From positions 2,728,001-2,792,000 of the forward strand of contig JAGTYA010000024.1 in NCBI GenBank assembly GCA_024291935.2: a DNA stretch of 64,000 nucleotides, given 5' to 3'. Every line of letters starts with the position of its first letter. Positions within the stretch are counted from its first letter, which is position 1. A program made the position numbers and the translations under genes. The notes beneath the pieces were generated by a model that was not told the DNA's origin, did no database searches, and worked only from the letters and a program-made list of their open reading frames with translations. Of this stretch, positions 59,635 to 64,000 are shown piece after piece. The stretch is from Okapia johnstoni (Eukaryota; Chordata; Mammalia; Artiodactyla; Giraffidae).

Positions 59635-60701
59635 CAGAGCTTAATTGTAACTGAGGTTTTTTTCTGAGACTTGGTCTTGGGAAGAATCATTTTGTGCTTG
59701 GGCCTGTGGTCTTGACATATCTTAGTATGTTGATTGGAACAGGTGCTGGCCTGAGTTACCTCCTGTCAGGCTTTGAGATTCTGGAGCTGGGGTAGCTCCG
59801 CCGACGCACCCACTGCCCCTTTACTTCTAGCTTGCCCTTCATGTAAGTGAGGCTGTCAGTCACTCCTGAAAGCTGGGTATTTTGGGCTTTGGACCTTGAT
59901 AGAAGATCCTGTACTGAGAAAAAAATGGGATGTGGCAATGAGATTACTTATCTTCAGCCTTCACTTAATCGCAGAGCTTATACTTTGTCCCCAAGTTCAC
60001 AGCTGGTCCCAGGAGATAAGATCATTAGCTACCAAAATGGGCAGACTTCACTTTAACACTGGCAGGGAGCTTTTCTTCCAGTGATAACCCAGGAGGAAAA
60101 GCAGTTTTTGAAAGCCAGGGAGGATCTTCACTAGGGTTTTCAGAGAGGCTCAGAGGGTGTTGGGCTGGCTCCTTGGTTCTGACCCAGTTTTGTCAGGTCA
60201 GTAAACTTCTCTGTTGCTTCATGTCCAAGGTGGCCTGGGTCGCTTTACTGTTAGCCTAATCAAAATTGTGAAACAGGTTAAGTTGGTGCCTTTTGACATT
60301 TTGGTCAACCCTCATTCTCTCTTGGAGCCTCCCTCAGGTGGTCTCTCAGTCAACAACCCTCACTTTCTTGTGTCTAGAGGACAGCTAGTTGATGAGAAGC
60401 TGTTATCTGATGGTTAGGACTCTGACTAATAGCCAGAGAGGCCTTTGGGACCTAAGACTTGAAGGTCTCCGGGGGTGGGTGACAGGCCCTGGAATCCTCA
60501 TTCCTCTCCCAGATTCCTGGGACACAGGAGAGTCTCAAGGAAAGAGAATGCGTGTGTGGCAACTACAGAAATAATCATGAAACTGAATCTTCCAAAGGGA
60601 GCCACTCCATAGTTGCTTTGATTTTTGCTTCTTTGCGATCAGGAACCTGTTTAGTAATCAGGTTATACAGACACAGACTTGTAACCCTGGAGTTGGGCTA
60701 A

Positions 60702-60968
<267 letters not shown>

Positions 60969-60995
60969 TAGGTGGGCCACATGCTCTTTTTACAG

Positions 60996-61090
60996 CTTGA
61001 TGACCTCATGGAGAAGAGGAAAGAGAAGCTTGATTCTGTGATTGAATTCAGCATCCCAGACTCTCCGCTCATCCGGAGAATCACAGGAAG
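60996..61090 (+). CDS. AK2: AK2 coding exon 4
   Basis: A 95-bp exon after a 129-bp intron, with acceptor ctctttttacag and donor AAG/gtattt. It encodes residues 113-143 ([20 protein letters not shown] to RRITG) plus two bases of an arginine codon. The RRITG(R) segment supplies arginines at the LID hinge. Residue 136 is proline (DSPLIRR), where the AK2 sequences I remember have leucine. The remainder, LID and C-terminal helices, lies beyond the window. Confidence 0.95.
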
Positions 61091-61289
61091 GTATTTGTCC
61101 CCTGAAGGTCCCTTCTTTTCATGCTTCCTCAGAGCTTTGGCAGACCACGGGAACTGCTCTGGCCTAATCCCAGCCACGAAGCTTAGTGCCGTTTCCACGT
61201 GGATTGATCTTATTTGGTGACATGGGATGGGGATGTGGAAAGAAGAGCAAGGGATCCGAAGTCCAGCAGCAGCTCAGTCCTGTCACCTT

Positions 61290-61440
61290 TTAACTCTGAC
61301 CCTAGGCAAGTTTCTTAACCTCTCTAAGGCTGTATCCTTATGTTGCATGGGGGTAATAGTACCTGCTTCAAGGAACCGTTGTGCATGGTAGGTAGCTTGT
61401 TGTGCATAGTTCAGAACCTTGCTCACATGGGTGCTTAAGA
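61290..61440 (+). repeat. MIR SINE
   Basis: Forward MIR: gaccctaggcaagtttctta, then acctctctaaggctg and gggggtaatagtacctgctt. Confidence 0.82.
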
Positions 61441-61870
61441 AATACTAAATTTCTTACATGTGTATTTCCATTTCAGTGCTTTTTAAGTTGGATTTCAGTT
61501 GGTGTTGCCATACCTTGCTGTAGGCTTTTTATTTGTCATAAAAATAGCCGGACCATCTTCACAGAGATTACAAAATTGAAGAAAATTTTGTTCATGGTAC
61601 AGCCAGCTTAGCAAAAAACACTAATTTATTTGTGTGTTTTGTTTTAAAGTGCTGACTTCTCTATGGGAGTTAACATTGAACACAGAAACGCTTCTGCTTC
61701 TGACAAGTGGCTCTTAAAGAGTGCCATTGCTCTAGGCTGCAGTTTGCTTAACCCTTTCACTGTCACTCTGCATCTGCTTTGTGCTGCCTTCCAGATACAT
61801 GTGGGAAGTTTCCAACTACTAATAGACCCTCCCATTCTTATCTTTATTATAGACCATAGCTTATTTTTAG

Positions 61871-62162
61871 CCCTTAGTCATTTTATTTATTTTTTCAAAA
61901 AGTCATCTATTTGTCTATTACTGTACCAATAATACACTTTATTTTTAAAGTTGTTTTTTTTTTTTTTTTTTTTGATGTGGACCATTTTTAAAGTCTTTTA
62001 TTGAATTTCTTACAACATTGTTTCTGTTTTATGTTTTTGGTTTTTGGCCACAAGGCATGTGGAATCTTAGCCCCCGGGCCGGGGATGGAAACCATGCCCC
62101 TTGCATTGGAAGGCAGAGTCTTAACCACTAGACCGCCAGGGAAGTCCCCCTTTAGTCATTTT
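61871..62162 (-). mobile_element. Short CHR-type SINE (antisense)
   Basis: Antisense element ending accactagaccgccagggaa, with a T run of 23 at about 61951-61973. The repeat ttagtcatttta occurs on both sides (near 61874 and 62151) and may be the TSD, though it leaves extra AT-rich sequence inside. Confidence 0.75.
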
Positions 62163-64000
62163 AATGGCATCTCGGGAAGGTGGTCAGCTTTCCATCTTGA
62201 ACCAGACTCCTGTCACCATTGTTTTTCATTGCTGCATGTTGTTTCACAGAGGATGATCCATCATTTACTTCATATTCCCTAGTTGTTGTACATTTGTGTT
62301 TCTTCTAGTTGTCTACTGTCAAACTGATGCTCTGACCATTGTAGTACATGTAAGTTATGTAATTAAGGGGGACATGTTTTTTTATTATAAATGTACTACT
62401 TTGATTTCCTAATGAGGTTGAGCATTTTCCCCCATGTGTCTGCAGTCTGTGTCTTTAAGGAGAGAGGCAGCAGAGTAAGTGTTACAGGTGTCTGGACGGC
62501 GGTGTTAGATACAGGGAAATGCACCTTTTCAAATGTCCAGGTTTCATATTTACAGCTATTGCATAGGCTCCTTCAGTGCAGATTTTTTGTTCCTTTGCAC
62601 TGGCACAGAGTAGGCAAAGTTGATACAGTCCAAGAAGTAATAGGGTTGATAGGAAGGGACATCACCAGGGCTGGAGTCCCAGACATTGCAAAGTAAATGT
62701 TAATAGAACTAGATGACACAAGGGACCTTTGATCTGATTGGCCCAGCTTCCTAAGTGCCTGCTTTGTGCACAGCGCAGCTCTGGGAACAAGGGACCAAGA
62801 GAAGATATAGCAGTGCCCATCTCAGACCTCAGAGTGTCCACAAACCCTACATGAAACCTGGGCTGTTTAGTATAGTAGGGGTCCAGTAAGAGAGCCTGCG
62901 GGCAGAGAGGGAAGGTTGGCTAGGAAAGAAACATAAAGTGAGACTTGACCTTCCTGGACAGAGAGGATTTTTTTGAGGTTTTCCCAGAAGGCAGTAGAGG
63001 CAAGAATGTCCAGAACTGGAGAAATGGCCTGGGAGGCTGGGTGGTAGAATGAGTGAGGTTGGGAAGGTGCAAGGTCTGCCAAGGAGCAGAGAGGGTAGGG
63101 TAGACCTGCCTGAGTCAGGAGTCATGGGATGTTCTTAAGCCAGTAGGTACAGTGGCCAGTACAGCATTGTAAGAATATTGGCTTGGTCCTGGTATACAGG
63201 CTCAGTTGAGGGAAAGAAGAAACAGACAAGGACCCCACCGAGGAGCCTCATGTGACCCACCTGTGGAGCGACAAGGCTGAAGTGGGCTGGTGGGGAACCG
63301 AGAGATTCTGAGAACAAACTACAGAATTGTAGAGGGCGAAAGTGGGAAGGCTGAGCCTCTTGGTTTGGAAGTGAGTGCTTTCCTCACAGAGGAGGCAACA
63401 GAACAGGTCAGACTGTGTGAAAGTGCTTTTCCAAGTCCATCTGTATGTATGTCAGTGGCAGAACTAGCACCAAAAGCCTGCTTTCTGTCCACTGTGCTGA
63501 TGGCTGCCAGAGAGAGAGTCAGGAGCTAACCAGTTTAATATGGATCTTACCTGACACGATAAGGACCCCACTGTCAATGTCTTCTGAATCGGCTCAGGCC
63601 TCACTTGGAATAACTTTATGGGTGATTATTTTATTCCATGCCGTAAGTATGGCTGGTGGGTTTTGTTTTAACCTATTCGACGTTGGCTCTCTGGTTTCAT
63701 TGGTTTCTTATGTCTTGTGCCATCACCATTCTGTGGATGAGAACACAGGTGTCTGAAGTATCATAGCCAAGGCAGCAGTGGCTATAGCATCCCAGCCTGG
63801 TCCCCCCACATCTTCACCTCCAGGCCAGGCTCAGTGGCTCTAAGAGCTGTTTTGGTTGGTACTTGAGACCAGTCCTGTTTTAAGAACTTGGAGATTGGTT
63901 TCTTTTCCCTTCTAGGAAATGAGTCTTGCATTCTTCTTAAAATAATATTTGGGGTTGGAGAAGGAGCAGTGTGTTTATACATAACTGGAGGGCTGAGGGA

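Larger units (their letters stand above)
61091..64000 (+). other. AK2 intron 4, partial
   Basis: From the gtattt donor to the window edge. Contains a MIR, a short CHR SINE and sequence with no recognisable exon. The conserved start of the LID exon was looked for and not seen. Confidence 0.8.

Noticed and set aside
61649..62000. Candidate AK2 exon 5 in intron 4
   Set aside because: The open stretch does not encode the LID segment that must follow RRITGR; the true exon lies past 64000.

Overview
This is nuclear genomic DNA from a ruminant (Bovidae or a close relative). The evidence is the density of lineage-restricted retroposons: BovB (RTE-clade) LINEs ending in ACTGA repeats, Bov-tA and Bov-A2 SINEs, and tRNA-Glu-derived CHR-type SINEs. 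Intron-containing mammalian genes are also present. I cannot separate cattle, sheep, goat or related species from the sequence alone.

Only two protein-coding genes can be supported. They face away from each other about 40 kb apart, the arrangement I recall for human 1p35. On the minus strand, roughly 1-8620, lies the 5' part of AZIN2 (antizyme inhibitor 2). It has a CpG-rich promoter with CCAAT, GC boxes and a TATA box at 8640-8750, a probable non-coding first exon, the start-codon exon (7487-7661) and the second coding exon (5604-5777). The remaining exons lie beyond base 1. On the plus strand from about 48.1 kb to the window end is the 5' half of AK2 (mitochondrial intermembrane-space adenylate kinase 2): a CpG-island promoter and coding exons at 48280-48378, 58285-58410, 60756-60866 and 60996-61090. 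These encode residues 1-143 plus part of codon 144; the rest lies past base 64000. AZIN2 relieves antizyme control of polyamine metabolism and AK2 balances adenine nucleotides; nothing here suggests a joint function.

Everything else is intergenic or intronic and is largely repeats. Layout: 1-5.6 kb, AZIN2 intron with an L1 and a twin-primed BovB; 5.6-8.8 kb, AZIN2 exons and promoter; 8.9-47.9 kb, intergenic DNA with five more BovB insertions (one nested in another, one split by a solo LTR), an inverted duplication around a SINE, a fossil mariner-type transposon, L1, L2, MIR and many SINEs; 47.9-64 kb, the AK2 promoter and introns, dense in Bov-A2 and Bov-tA SINEs.

I found no previously undescribed gene system. 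The most unusual structures are DNA rearrangements: a 137-bp inverted repeat at 16733-17213 flanking a SINE, a twin-primed BovB with a perfect 12-bp target-site duplication (2299-5072), and a nested retroposon stack at 39430-42721. Boundaries given with matching target-site duplications (TSDs) are good to a base or two; others are approximate.
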